The notes under the pieces were generated by a model, which saw only the letters and a list, made by a program, of their open reading frames with translations, was not told the DNA's origin and did not search any database. A stretch of DNA of 33,517 bases from Chloroflexota bacterium (GTDB lineage: Bacteria > Chloroflexota > Dehalococcoidia > JACVQG01). The stretch is from the NCBI GenBank assembly GCA_016210545.1, contig JACQTY010000261.1:1-33517 (forward strand), given 5' to 3'. Below, in pieces: positions 7,103 through 15,211 of this stretch (positions within the stretch are counted from its first letter, which is position 1; every line of letters begins with the position of its first letter). The translations under genes were made by a program, and so were the position numbers.

Positions 7103-9772
7103 ATGACCACCGATGAGATCCGCCAGCTATATCTCCGTTTTTTCGAGGAGAAGGGACACCTCATACTCCCCAGTTCTTCCCTGGTCCCCCAGGGAGACCC
7201 GACACTGCTCCTGACCAGCGCCGGGATGGTCCAGTTCAAGCCGTATTTCCTGGGCGAGCCTATCCCTCCGGGCTATCGCTCTCGCATCACCACCTGCCAG
7301 AAGTGCTTCCGCACCACGGACATAGACTCGGTGGGAGACACCAAGCACCTCACTTTCTTTGAAATGCTGGGCAATTTCAGCATCGCCGACTACTTCAAGA
7401 AAGAGGCCATCGCCTGGGCCTGGGAGCTTGTCACCCAAAGGCTCAAGCTGCCGAAAGACCGCCTGTGGATCACTATCTACCTGGACGACGATGAGGCATT
7501 CCGGTACTGGCGTGAACAAGGAGTACCGGCAGACCGCATCAAGCGGTTCGGTGAAAAAGACAACTTCTGGGGGCCTGCCGGGGAGATGGGACCCTGCGGC
7601 CCCAGCAGTGAGATACACTATGACTACGGCGAAGGGGTAGGCTGCGGCCGCGCCGAATGCGCACCCAACTGCGATTGCGCACGCTACCTCGAAATATGGA
7701 ACCTGGTCTTTGTTCAGTTCAATCAGGACAGGAACGGGAAAAGGACCCCCCTGCCCAACCCCCACATCGATACCGGCATGGGGCTGGAGAGAATAGCCGC
7801 GGTGATGCAGGGCAAGGTTTCCGTATATGATACGGACGCCTTCACGCCGCTGCTGGACGCCGTATCCTGGCTGGCCGGGGTCGAAAGGGGCGAGGACGAC
7901 ATCAGGGGCCGGGCGTTGAGGGTGGTGGCCGAGCATGCCCGGTCAGTGACGTTCCTCATCGCCGACGGGGTTGTGCCCTCCAACGAGGGCCGCGGATACG
8001 TTCTGCGCCGCGTACTGCGCCGCGCCTCTGTCTTCGGCCGGCGGCTGGGGCTGGACAAGCCCTTCCTGACCGAGGTGTCGCAGCAGGTCATCGAGCAGAT
8101 GGGCCATGTCTACCCCGAACTGGTGAAGAACAGGGAATTCATCCTCAAGATCATAGAAACCGAGGAGGGGAAGTTCCAGGAGGTCATCGAGGCCGGGCTG
8201 AACTGGCTGGACAAGTCCATATCCAGGGCCCAGGAGCTTGGCAACAAGCAGATCCCCGGCGAGGAGGTCTTCACTCTATACGATACCTACGGTTTCCCGT
8301 CGGAGCTTACCGCTGAGATAGGCCGGGAGCGCGGCCTCTCGGTGGATATGGAGGGCTTTAAGGCCGAGGCCGAGAAACAGCGGGAGCGATCGCGGGCCGC
8401 CCACAAATTCGCTCTTTCGGAGGAGAGGGTCAGGCTTATAGAGAAGGCCGGTGATTCCCTGGCCCAATTCCCTCAGACCGAGTTCACGGGATACGAGGAG
8501 CTCTCCTGCCCGGCCCGAATACTGGGGCTGGTCCTGGATGGCAAAGCGGAGAACGCGGTCTCGGAGGGGCAGCAGGTGGAGGTGGTCCTGGACCGTACGC
8601 CCTTCTACGCCGAGATGGGTGGGCAGGTTGCCGACACCGGTGAGATCATAGGGGAAAAGGGCGTCGTTCAGGTAGAGGACACTCAATGGGGCCGGCCGGG
8701 CATCGTGGTACACCGCGGCAGGGTCACCAGCGGGGCCCTTGTAAGTGGGGAACCTGTTACCGCCCGCGTGGAAGAGGGCCGCCGTCTGGACATCGCCCGC
8801 AACCACACCGCCACGCATCTGCTCCACGCCGCCCTGCGCCGGGTACTGGGTAGCCACGCCCTCCAGCGAGGCTCCCTGGTTGCCCCCGACCGTTTGCGTT
8901 TCGACTACTCTCATTTGCTGACGCCCAGCCCGGAAGAGCTTGCCCAGGTGCAGACACTGGTCAACGGCTGGATAAGGCAGGACCTGCCGGTCAAGAGCGA
9001 GCTCAAGTCATACCGGGAGGCTGTGGCGCAGGGCGCCATTGCCCTGTTCGGCGAAAAATATGGGGAAAAGGTGCGGGCTGTCGCCATGGGAGACCCGCCC
9101 GTGAGCATCGAGCTGTGCGGCGGCACGCACCTTCACGGCGCCGCGGGGCAGATAGGCTTCTTTGTCATTGTCAGCGAAGGCAGCATCGGCTCCGGCCTCC
9201 GGCGCATCGAGGCCCTAACCGGCCGGGGAGCGGAAACCTATATTCAAGGAAGACTGGCTACGCTGAGTTCCCTGACCAAAGAGCTTCAGGCCACGCCGGA
9301 GAATGTGCAGGAGAAGCTGGCCGCGCTGCTGGAGGAGCTAAGCAAGGAGCGAAAGCGTGCCCAGTCGCTGGAGCGCGAGCTCTCGAAGAAAGACGCCCAG
9401 GGCCTGCTGGCCCAGGTGCAACAGGTAGATGGCGTCGCTGTGCTCGCCTCACGGGTATCCGTTTCCGGGCCGGAGGCATTGCGGGAGATGGGCGACCGCC
9501 TGCGGGACAGCTTGCAGAGCGCCATTGTCGTTCTGGGCGCGGTGTACAACGATAAGCCCAGCTTCCTGACGCTGGTCACGCCCGACCTGGTCAAGCGGGG
9601 CTTTCATGCCGCGGAGATCGTGAAGCAGGTGGCCAGAATTGCCGGTGGAGGTGGTGGGGGCCGCCCGGAAATGGCCCAGGCCGGCGGCAAGGACAAAGAG
9701 AGGCTGGACGAGGCCCTGGCCGCGGTCAAGGCGATTGTGCAGGAACGTAGTAGTCGCAAAGACAAGAAGTAG
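7103..9772 (+). CDS. alaS: Alanyl-tRNA synthetase
   Basis: An 889-aa class II synthetase that charges tRNA-Ala and edits mischarged Ser/Gly. Starting at the ATG at 7103 places the N-terminus at 'TTDEIRQLYLRFFEEKGH', the normal AlaRS beginning; the ORF track start at 6920 runs through an intergenic repeat. The editing-site zinc ligands are intact: HTATH at about residues 568-572 and CGGTH at about 671-675, almost the E. coli positions. The C-terminal C-Ala domain ends with the glycine-rich segment 'GGGGGGRPEMAQAGG'. The ribosome binding site is a purine-rich AGGAAGGA about 14 nt upstream. It is transcribed alone and is followed by a palindrome. Confidence 0.97.
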   Translation: MTTDEIRQLYLRFFEEKGHLILPSSSLVPQGDPTLLLTSAGMVQFKPYFLGEPIPPGYRSRITTCQKCFRTTDIDSVGDTKHLTFFEMLGNFSIADYFKKEAIAWAWELVTQRLKLPKDRLWITIYLDDDEAFRYWREQGVPADRIKRFGEKDNFWGPAGEMGPCGPSSEIHYDYGEGVGCGRAECAPNCDCARYLEIWNLVFVQFNQDRNGKRTPLPNPHIDTGMGLERIAAVMQGKVSVYDTDAFTPLLDAVSWLAGVERGEDDIRGRALRVVAEHARSVTFLIADGVVPSNEGRGYVLRRVLRRASVFGRRLGLDKPFLTEVSQQVIEQMGHVYPELVKNREFILKIIETEEGKFQEVIEAGLNWLDKSISRAQELGNKQIPGEEVFTLYDTYGFPSELTAEIGRERGLSVDMEGFKAEAEKQRERSRAAHKFALSEERVRLIEKAGDSLAQFPQTEFTGYEELSCPARILGLVLDGKAENAVSEGQQVEVVLDRTPFYAEMGGQVADTGEIIGEKGVVQVEDTQWGRPGIVVHRGRVTSGALVSGEPVTARVEEGRRLDIARNHTATHLLHAALRRVLGSHALQRGSLVAPDRLRFDYSHLLTPSPEELAQVQTLVNGWIRQDLPVKSELKSYREAVAQGAIALFGEKYGEKVRAVAMGDPPVSIELCGGTHLHGAAGQIGFFVIVSEGSIGSGLRRIEALTGRGAETYIQGRLATLSSLTKELQATPENVQEKLAALLEELSKERKRAQSLERELSKKDAQGLLAQVQQVDGVAVLASRVSVSGPEALREMGDRLRDSLQSAIVVLGAVYNDKPSFLTLVTPDLVKRGFHAAEIVKQVARIAGGGGGGRPEMAQAGGKDKERLDEALAAVKAIVQERSSRKDKK

Positions 9773-9800
9773 AGGCGTCCCGATGCATCGGGACGCCTCT
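9771..9800. terminator. Palindrome between convergent alaS and the MBL gene
   Basis: A perfect 14-bp inverted repeat (AGAGGCGTCCCGAT..ATCGGGACGCCTCT) starts on the alaS stop codon and lies 12 bp from the end of the convergent gene. There is no clear T-run on either side, so it may act as a bidirectional terminator or mRNA 3' stabiliser. Its core TCCCGAT..ATCGGGA is the dispersed repeat motif of this window. Confidence 0.55.
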
Positions 9801-9812
9801 GTCCGGGCGTTA

Positions 9813-10673
9813 TTACTTGGTGAGCAACATCACCTGGTTGCGCTGGGGCCGGATAACCGATACCGGTGAATTGGCCACTGCCCGGATGGCCGCTTCCATC
9901 TGGTCAATAGTTGTGGCGCCGGTGGGCGGCTGCACGCGGTGGTGATGTGGCAACACCTTCTTCAGGTTCGGGTTGTCGGTAGACAGCAGCTTCACCATCT
10001 GACCAACATCCACCGGGTCCCGGTCGTTGTTCAAGGGAAGAATGGCCAGGTCCGGCTTAAACGCGGAACCCCATAGCTGCATGTCCATTGTTGCCGCCGT
10101 GCTGCCCGCGAAGTACACGGTGTACCCGTTTTCCAGGGTAATGAAGAAACCCGCCGCCGGGCCGCCGTAGGGGTTCTCAATGGTCGGCTTGGGCAGACCG
10201 GAGCCGTGAACCGAATTCACGATCCGCACCGTGATGCCTCCAAAACGCTGCAAGCCGCCAGGGTTCGTTCGTATTACCTGGGCAGCCGGCACACCCTGCT
10301 GTATGAACCACGACCCGAGCTCAAACCCCCCGCCGAGGAGCTTTCCGCCGGTCTTCTGAGCGATAGCGATAGCATCGCCCTGCTCATCCCCGTGGCCGTT
10401 GGCTACCAGTGTGATGTCCGCCCTGGTGATGTCCTCCAGCTTGATAGAGGCGTCGGGGTTCCCCGTAATGAACGGGTTGATGAGGATCACCGTGCCATCT
10501 ACCGAGGTAATCCTGTAGTGGGACCAGCCAAACCATTCCAGCTTGGGCGTACCTTCCGTCTGTTGCGCCTGGCTGCTGGCCAGGCGAGAACTGGTAACGG
10601 CCCATACCGCCCCGCTGGCCATCACCAATACCAGCACCGAAAGCCAGGTAAATGCGACTCGACTGAACTTCAT
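9813..10673 (-). CDS. Exported metallo-beta-lactamase-fold protein with degenerate metal site
   Basis: A 286-aa protein with an N-terminal signal peptide or anchor (MKFSRVAFTW then a long hydrophobic run) and an MBL-fold hydrolase body similar to the UPF0173/UlaG-like branch ('KLEWFGWSHYRI', 'ILINPFITGNP', 'NSVHGSG', 'YFAGSTA', 'LPHHHRVQPP'). The usual THxHxDH metal motif reads 'ANGHGDEQGD' (residues 91-100), and the usual GDT Asp is Ser in 'AGST'. The start at 10673 is chosen because a strong GGAGGAGG site precedes it, and because the -10/-35 of its promoter lies inside the longer ORF given in the track (10754). Catalytic activity is doubtful; a binding or altered-metal role is possible. Confidence 0.85.
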   Translation of the reverse strand: MKFSRVAFTWLSVLVLVMASGAVWAVTSSRLASSQAQQTEGTPKLEWFGWSHYRITSVDGTVILINPFITGNPDASIKLEDITRADITLVANGHGDEQGDAIAIAQKTGGKLLGGGFELGSWFIQQGVPAAQVIRTNPGGLQRFGGITVRIVNSVHGSGLPKPTIENPYGGPAAGFFITLENGYTVYFAGSTAATMDMQLWGSAFKPDLAILPLNNDRDPVDVGQMVKLLSTDNPNLKKVLPHHHRVQPPTGATTIDQMEAAIRAVANSPVSVIRPQRNQVMLLTK

Positions 10674-10725
10674 CTGCCTCCTCCTTCCTGCGATGCCTTG
10701 CCGGCCCGCAGCGTCTACTACCAAC

Positions 10726-10771
10726 ATTCTAACACGGATAGTATATGGTAACAATAGCTATATGCATTAAC
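10726..10771 (-). promoter_or_regulatory. Promoter and upstream box of the MBL-fold gene
   Basis: On the minus strand TTGTTA (10749-10754), 17 bases, then TAGAAT (10726-10731). Five bases upstream of the -35 is GTTAATGCATAT (10760-10771). The same arrangement with the same spacings is found at 11363-11408, which supports a shared control element. The predicted start is about 45 nt upstream of the chosen ATG. Confidence 0.72.
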
Positions 10772-10789
10772 ATTTCTACACCGCCTCCT

Positions 10790-10832
10790 CAATAAAATCT
10801 GGGCTAGCCCTTCGTAGAAGGGCTAGCCCAGA
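10790..10832 (-). terminator. Rho-independent terminator of the 133-aa secreted protein gene
   Basis: On the minus strand a perfect stem of about 16 bp (TCTGGGCTAGCCCTTC paired with GAAGGGCTAGCCCAGA, 3-nt loop) is followed by TTTTATTG. It lies 34 bp after the stop of the 133-aa gene. Confidence 0.88.
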
Positions 10833-10866
10833 AACGGAACGCTGGCAGGCTTTCAGCCATCAGCGG

Positions 10867-11268
10867 CTACCGGTCACGCAGATCGCGTATGTCCCGTATG
10901 GCGCCGAGGTTCAACTGGCCTTGATTGAGGTTGACCGCGTCCCGCACGTTGAACACGTCCCGCACATCGACAAACGGTCGCAGGCCGAACAGACCCAGCG
11001 CGCCCAGGTTCCTCCTGAGCAGGAAGCCCAGTCCGGTGAAGAACGGGACCTCGATCTCTACGCCGGGGGCGATCTCAATCTCGACCTCCGGGACCCGGAA
11101 GGGTCTAAAGTTAAACTCGATGTCGAAGTCTTCCTCGTCCAGGTCTCCGAGGTTGATCTCGATGTCACGGTCTCGGACGCGCTCTTCGTCGCCGCCGCCC
11201 GCATATGCTGTGGTTACCGGCATCAGCGCCAGGAGCGCTGCCAGCACCAAGAACAGTATTCGCCTCAT
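10867..11268 (-). CDS. Small secreted protein with acidic N-terminal half, unknown function
   Basis: I do not recognise a family. The 133-aa product has a clear signal peptide (MRRILFLVLAALLALMPVTTAYA). It is followed by a charged, acidic, beta-prone stretch ('INLGDLDEEDFDIEFNF', 'VEIEIAPGVEIEVPF'), a hydrophobic Leu/Phe/Gly stretch, and an Arg/Asp-rich end ('IRDIRDLRDR'). The gene has its own promoter (matching that of the MBL-fold gene) and its own terminator, so it is a real transcription unit. The next secreted gene, at 11481, has similar composition with the acidic patch at the other end. Roles in the envelope, metal binding or surface coating are all possible; none is shown by the sequence. 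Confidence 0.78.
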   Translation of the reverse strand: MRRILFLVLAALLALMPVTTAYAGGGDEERVRDRDIEINLGDLDEEDFDIEFNFRPFRVPEVEIEIAPGVEIEVPFFTGLGFLLRRNLGALGLFGLRPFVDVRDVFNVRDAVNLNQGQLNLGAIRDIRDLRDR

Positions 11269-11362
11269 ATCCTACCTCCCCTCATCCATCTTCAGGATTC
11301 CCATTGACACCGCGTCGGCTCTGGCGCTTTTGGAACGCCATCAGTCCTTGCGTGTCAAGGTC

Positions 11363-11408
11363 ATTCTAACACAACACCCAATTATTAACAACTCGCATTT
11401 GCATTAAC
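11363..11408 (-). promoter_or_regulatory. Promoter and upstream box of the 133-aa secreted protein gene
   Basis: On the minus strand TTGTTA (11386-11391), 17 bases, then TAGAAT (11363-11368), with the box GTTAATGCAAAT (11397-11408) five bases upstream of the -35. It matches the MBL gene promoter at 10726-10771 in sequence and spacing. Confidence 0.72.
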
Positions 11409-11433
11409 AACGCTACAATGTAGCCCCCCTGGG

Positions 11434-11465
11434 CCAACTCCGGGCTGGCCCAGGTACGCCGGGGC
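11434..11465 (-). terminator. Possible terminator hairpin after the 125-aa secreted protein gene
   Basis: An inverted repeat CTGGGCCA..TGGCCCAG (9-nt loop) lies about 20-50 bp past the stop codon on the minus strand. It lacks a T-run, so termination is uncertain. Confidence 0.35.
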
Positions 11466-11480
11466 CAGCCCGCCAGTCAG

Positions 11481-11858
11481 TCAGTCGTCGAACTCCTCCA
11501 CATCCAGGTCCAACTCCACACCACCGAGCCCGCGAATGCCTGGAAAGAGCGGGAACAGCGCCTGTCGCAGCAAGAGCTGCCTCGCCAGAAGCGCCCTGAC
11601 GCCCAGGAATGGACTCACGGCCAGGAATGGGCTCAGAAACACATTCCCGATTCCCAGGAACGGGTTAAACAACCCCAGCCCAAACGGGAATCCGGGCAGT
11701 AGGTTTGCGCCTACCCTCGGAGGAATCCGGGCGATCTGGGACGACGTGGCAATAGCGTCATGGCCTGTACTCATCGATGGGGCGGCCAACGCCTGGCCAA
11801 CCGGCAACAAGGCCGTCATCAAGGCTAAGACGGCCGCTAATATCATGAACCGCTTCAT
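11481..11858 (-). CDS. Small secreted hydrophobic protein with acidic C-terminus, unknown function
   Basis: A 125-aa product that I cannot place in a family. The signal peptide is MKRFMILAAVLALMTALLPVGQALA. The mature part is rich in Leu, Phe, Pro and Gly with repeated short 'NPFLG', 'SPFLA', 'SPFLG' units and an Arg/Leu segment, and ends in the acidic tail 'VELDLDVEEFDD'. The start at 11858 is chosen over the track's upstream GTG because GGAGGTGAGG sits just before this ATG. A TAGAAT -10-like box occurs upstream (about 11891-11896 on the minus strand) with no good -35. Its composition resembles the neighbouring 133-aa protein with the acidic patch moved to the end. Real but uncharacterised. 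Confidence 0.75.
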   Translation of the reverse strand: MKRFMILAAVLALMTALLPVGQALAAPSMSTGHDAIATSSQIARIPPRVGANLLPGFPFGLGLFNPFLGIGNVFLSPFLAVSPFLGVRALLARQLLLRQALFPLFPGIRGLGGVELDLDVEEFDD

Positions 11859-12283
11859 CTGCCTCACCTCCACTTGTGTACCGATCGTATTATTCTACCA
11901 CAGACCTCTACCGGGACTGTAGTGTATCTGCAAGCGAGAGGCATCACTACTTAACGGTCCTTAAACCATCATGTGTATAACGACGGGACTCGCTGTTTGT
12001 CAGGCCCATTGTAGACGCGGCAGCAAAATATGGATGTCTGTTCGCCGCGGCATGGGGGGGAGGGGTGTCAACAACTGAGGGTCTCATTATTGAATTGAAT
12101 GGAGCGGTTGATTCCGGGCAAGTAATGGCCCAGCAAGGGAATTGGGAAGACGTAACCGCGCCAATGAATTCTTTGCCCTTCCTACCCCGATGTAAACGGG
12201 GAAGGGAAGGGGATGGGTTCATTCGCAAATAAGACTGAATTATTATGAGACTCTTAGTAACTTCCGGCGAACTCATCAGCGTA
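11859..12283. other. Gene-free stretch between the small secreted gene and the DUF5666 gene
   Basis: No gene is supported; the minus ORF at 11947-12306 has no ribosome binding site and runs into the terminator. The stretch holds the presumed promoter area of the 125-aa gene near 11890-11930 and an imperfect hairpin near 12178-12212 (CCTTCCtaCCCCG..CGGGGaaGGGAAGG). Nothing else stands out. Confidence 0.45.
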
Positions 12284-12319
12284 CAAAACCAGGGCGGGCC
12301 TTCCACGGGCCCGCCCTGG
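12284..12319 (-). terminator. Rho-independent terminator of the DUF5666-repeat gene
   Basis: On the minus strand a 12-bp GC stem (CCAGGGCGGGCC paired with GGCCCGCCCTGG, 7-nt loop) is followed by TTTTGTA. It lies 44 bp past the stop codon. Confidence 0.88.
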
Positions 12320-12362
12320 AGAAACTGTCCGAGACCAATCCAGTCAGAGTGGGGGAGGACGG

Positions 12363-15107
12363 CTACCTCCCGCTTCCACCACTGCCACTGCCACCTCCCC
12401 TGCCGCCGCCGGAGTCGGCGCCGCGCGGCGCTTCACCTTCTGCCTCCCGTCCCCGGGCCTCCGGCTCCCTTCCCCGTATCTCTCCCTCAGCGGCTCTGCC
12501 GCGGAGCTCAGCCTCTCTACCGCGAATCTCCAGGATATGGGGTAACACGAATACCTCTCTGGCCAGGATGCTCCCATCGGGCTGGAAGCTGCCCTCTATT
12601 TTTACGATGGCGCCCGCCAAGAGAGCTCCTCCGACCTGTGTTTGAGCATTGGTGGTCACCTTCTGTCCCAGGGCCATTATCTGGTTGGCAGCCAGGCTCT
12701 CGATGGCCCCCGTGAGCTCAACCAGGTTTCCGTTAGCCTGGATTTCAGGCAGTTTGTCGGATGGTACCTTTATCTCCCTGGCCAGGATACTGCCATCCGC
12801 CTGCAAGCCGCCTTCGACCTTGGCGGTGGCGCCGGCCTGGGGCGTACCTGTTACCTCGGTCTGAGCGTCACGGATGACTTTCTTCCCGGCAATTACCATC
12901 TCGTTGCCAGTAACGCTCTGGATAGTCCCCCTCAACCCTATCGGGTCAACCCCCCTTGTCCGGGCTTCCAGCTCCTCCCTGGCATCGGGCGGCGACTTGA
13001 CCTCTCTGGCCAATATGCTGCCATCGGGCTGAAGGCTGCCCTCCACCTTGGCCAGGGCGCCCGCTTGAAGAGTACCCTTCACCTGAGTCTGGGCATCTAT
13101 GGCCACCTTCTTGCCGAAGAGCATTATCTGCGTCGGCGTGGCGCTCTCAATTGCGCCGACCAATTCTATTTCATTCCCGGCGACCCGGATACCAGCCTTA
13201 AGGACTGCGGGGGCCTTTATCTCCCTGGCCAGGATGCTGCCATCAGCCTGGAGGCTGCCCTCAACCTTGGCCACGATCCCCACCTGCAACGTGCCCTTGA
13301 CCTCGGTTTGGGCGGAGCGCATCACCTTTTGACCTGAGATCATTATCTCGGTATCGCTGATGCTCTGGATACTGCCGGCAAGTCCCACCACGTTACCCAA
13401 AGCATCCAGTTCATCGCGGGACCGGCCGCGGCCACGCCGCTCGCCAACCTTTACTTCCTTTGCCAGCAGGCTCCCGTCTGCCTGTAATGTAAACTCGACA
13501 CGGGCCACAACGCCTGCCTCCGGCTTGCCTTCCAGTTTGGTCTGAGCATTTATGGCTATCTTCTTGCCCCCGACCATTATTTCGGCGGCCGAGGCGCTTT
13601 CGATCAGGCCGGTGAAGGACACGTTCTCCAACTCATCCCGGAGGGATGGCCCCCGCCGCTGCGATACGTTTATCTCCCGTGCCATCAGGCTACCATCAGA
13701 CTGGACCGCAGCCTCTACCCTGGCCGCGGCGCCCACCTGCGGCTTGCCCTTGAACTTCGTCTGAGCGTTCACTGTGATCTTTTGCCCCGATACCACCACC
13801 TGGGTGGCAGTGAAGCTATCTATCATGCCGGCAAACTGCACCGTTTTGCCTCCGGCCTTAGCCGGTGACAGCACCGATAGCCTGGTGACTACCAGAGACC
13901 CGTCCTTGAACTGGAGGCTTTCCACCACATCACCCGCCGCCAGCTTGTCAAGGGTCGCCGCGGCGCCGTCCCTGGTTATCTGAGATGAGGTGTCCAATGT
14001 GAGCAGCAGCGGCTCCTTGCTCTTCTCTGTAAGTATGCTGACCGTCTTCTGAGCGGCGTTGACCGCCGACACGATTCCCGCCTCGGACTCCAGCCTGGGG
14101 GTCTTGGCTACGATGCGGACGATCTCCTTGGAGTCCGGGTCAAAGCGCACCACCAGCACGCTGTCATCCACCTTCAGATCAGCCAGAGCAGCCCGTTCGT
14201 TGTTGTCCTTGTGTATCCTGGTAGCGGCAGAGACCTTCAGAGTCATAGGCTCGCCCAGCCTGGGCTTGATGGTTACGGTCCCCGCCGCGGCATCGATGGC
14301 CGTGATCCGGCCCATCACCTCCGCCTTGGGCGAACCCCTCCCCAGCCCCCGTAGCCTCTCCCCTTCTCCCCGGCGGGCGTCGTCGAAGGCCTGTCTGAGG
14401 CCACCTTTGTCATCGCCTAGCTCCAGTTCAACAGAGTCACGCAGGATGCTCAGACGATGGGCAACGTTATCCTCAACCAGGTCCTTCAGTTTCTCGATCT
14501 CGGCAGCCCGCCCCCGGGCATCCTCTCGCTCCAGTTCCCGGACACGGCCAGACAGCCGGTCTTCCACCTGCTCCACGCGCTGCAAAGACCTTGACCGCAT
14601 CTTGCCCGACCTTACCTCGCGCTCGGCGACCACGGTCAGGACCTCGCCCAGTTTGGGCAGCGTTCCAGTCATCTCTATGGTGACTTTGTTGCCGTTAGGT
14701 TGAGTAATGGTGACGTTAGCGCCCTGGATAGCAGTCACAGCGCCGACCACGTGATGGGCCTGCGGCTGCCCGGGCACCAGCATCACATCGGTCGCGGTTA
14801 GTATCAGGCCAGCCGACTTCCTGGCAAGTATCGCCAGACGGTCGCCCACCTGCAAGTCGTCCTTGCCGACCACTTCGCGGCCCGGCATGCGGAACGCGGT
14901 AGCCGCATCGATCTTTACGTTCTGTGGTCCCTCGGCTGCCGTATTCACGGTGATGGAGTCAGCGCCCTTTGCGATCAGGGTACCGAATAGGCCCGTCATC
15001 GCCCCGGTCTGCGCCTGGGCCGAAACCGGCGCCTTGTAAGCGCTCACCGCGCCTACCATCAGGCTGACAACTGTTATGACTACTAAAAACAACTTCGACA
15101 GTTTCAT
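12363..15107 (-). CDS. Secreted multi-repeat protein with about ten DUF5666-like domains
   Basis: A 914-aa exported protein with signal peptide MKLSKLFLVVITVVSLMVGAVSA. By eye it contains about ten OB-like beta units of the DUF5666 type: two near residues 38-190, a charged helical linker (about 190-260), two more at about 262-415, then six closely related tandem units to about residue 860. The tandem units follow the pattern G.I.S....I...G.K......T...G....G..A.VEG.LQ.DGSILAREIK. The C-terminus is low-complexity, with repeated 'RGREAE'-type units then Gly/Ser/Arg. The six late units are much closer to one another than to the first four, which indicates internal amplification. The ATG has a GGAGGAG site. 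Function is unknown; an extracellular structural or binding role is inferred only from architecture. It lies next to a cupredoxin lipoprotein gene on the same strand. Confidence 0.85.
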   Translation of the reverse strand: MKLSKLFLVVITVVSLMVGAVSAYKAPVSAQAQTGAMTGLFGTLIAKGADSITVNTAAEGPQNVKIDAATAFRMPGREVVGKDDLQVGDRLAILARKSAGLILTATDVMLVPGQPQAHHVVGAVTAIQGANVTITQPNGNKVTIEMTGTLPKLGEVLTVVAEREVRSGKMRSRSLQRVEQVEDRLSGRVRELEREDARGRAAEIEKLKDLVEDNVAHRLSILRDSVELELGDDKGGLRQAFDDARRGEGERLRGLGRGSPKAEVMGRITAIDAAAGTVTIKPRLGEPMTLKVSAATRIHKDNNERAALADLKVDDSVLVVRFDPDSKEIVRIVAKTPRLESEAGIVSAVNAAQKTVSILTEKSKEPLLLTLDTSSQITRDGAAATLDKLAAGDVVESLQFKDGSLVVTRLSVLSPAKAGGKTVQFAGMIDSFTATQVVVSGQKITVNAQTKFKGKPQVGAAARVEAAVQSDGSLMAREINVSQRRGPSLRDELENVSFTGLIESASAAEIMVGGKKIAINAQTKLEGKPEAGVVARVEFTLQADGSLLAKEVKVGERRGRGRSRDELDALGNVVGLAGSIQSISDTEIMISGQKVMRSAQTEVKGTLQVGIVAKVEGSLQADGSILAREIKAPAVLKAGIRVAGNEIELVGAIESATPTQIMLFGKKVAIDAQTQVKGTLQAGALAKVEGSLQPDGSILAREVKSPPDAREELEARTRGVDPIGLRGTIQSVTGNEMVIAGKKVIRDAQTEVTGTPQAGATAKVEGGLQADGSILAREIKVPSDKLPEIQANGNLVELTGAIESLAANQIMALGQKVTTNAQTQVGGALLAGAIVKIEGSFQPDGSILAREVFVLPHILEIRGREAELRGRAAEGEIRGREPEARGREAEGEAPRGADSGGGRGGGSGSGGSGR

Positions 15108-15211
15108 TGCACTCCTCCTTACCTTAGTCCGCTGTCACTTTCTAAAACGCCGCCTCCACCCCATCGTCAGTTCCCAAGGTACTTGCAGCTGTGACAAGAC
15201 CCCGTCGCAGA

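Noticed and set aside
12642-13337. 231-aa plus-strand ORF opposite the DUF5666 gene
   Set aside because: Its repetitive look is the antisense reading of the DUF5666 repeats.
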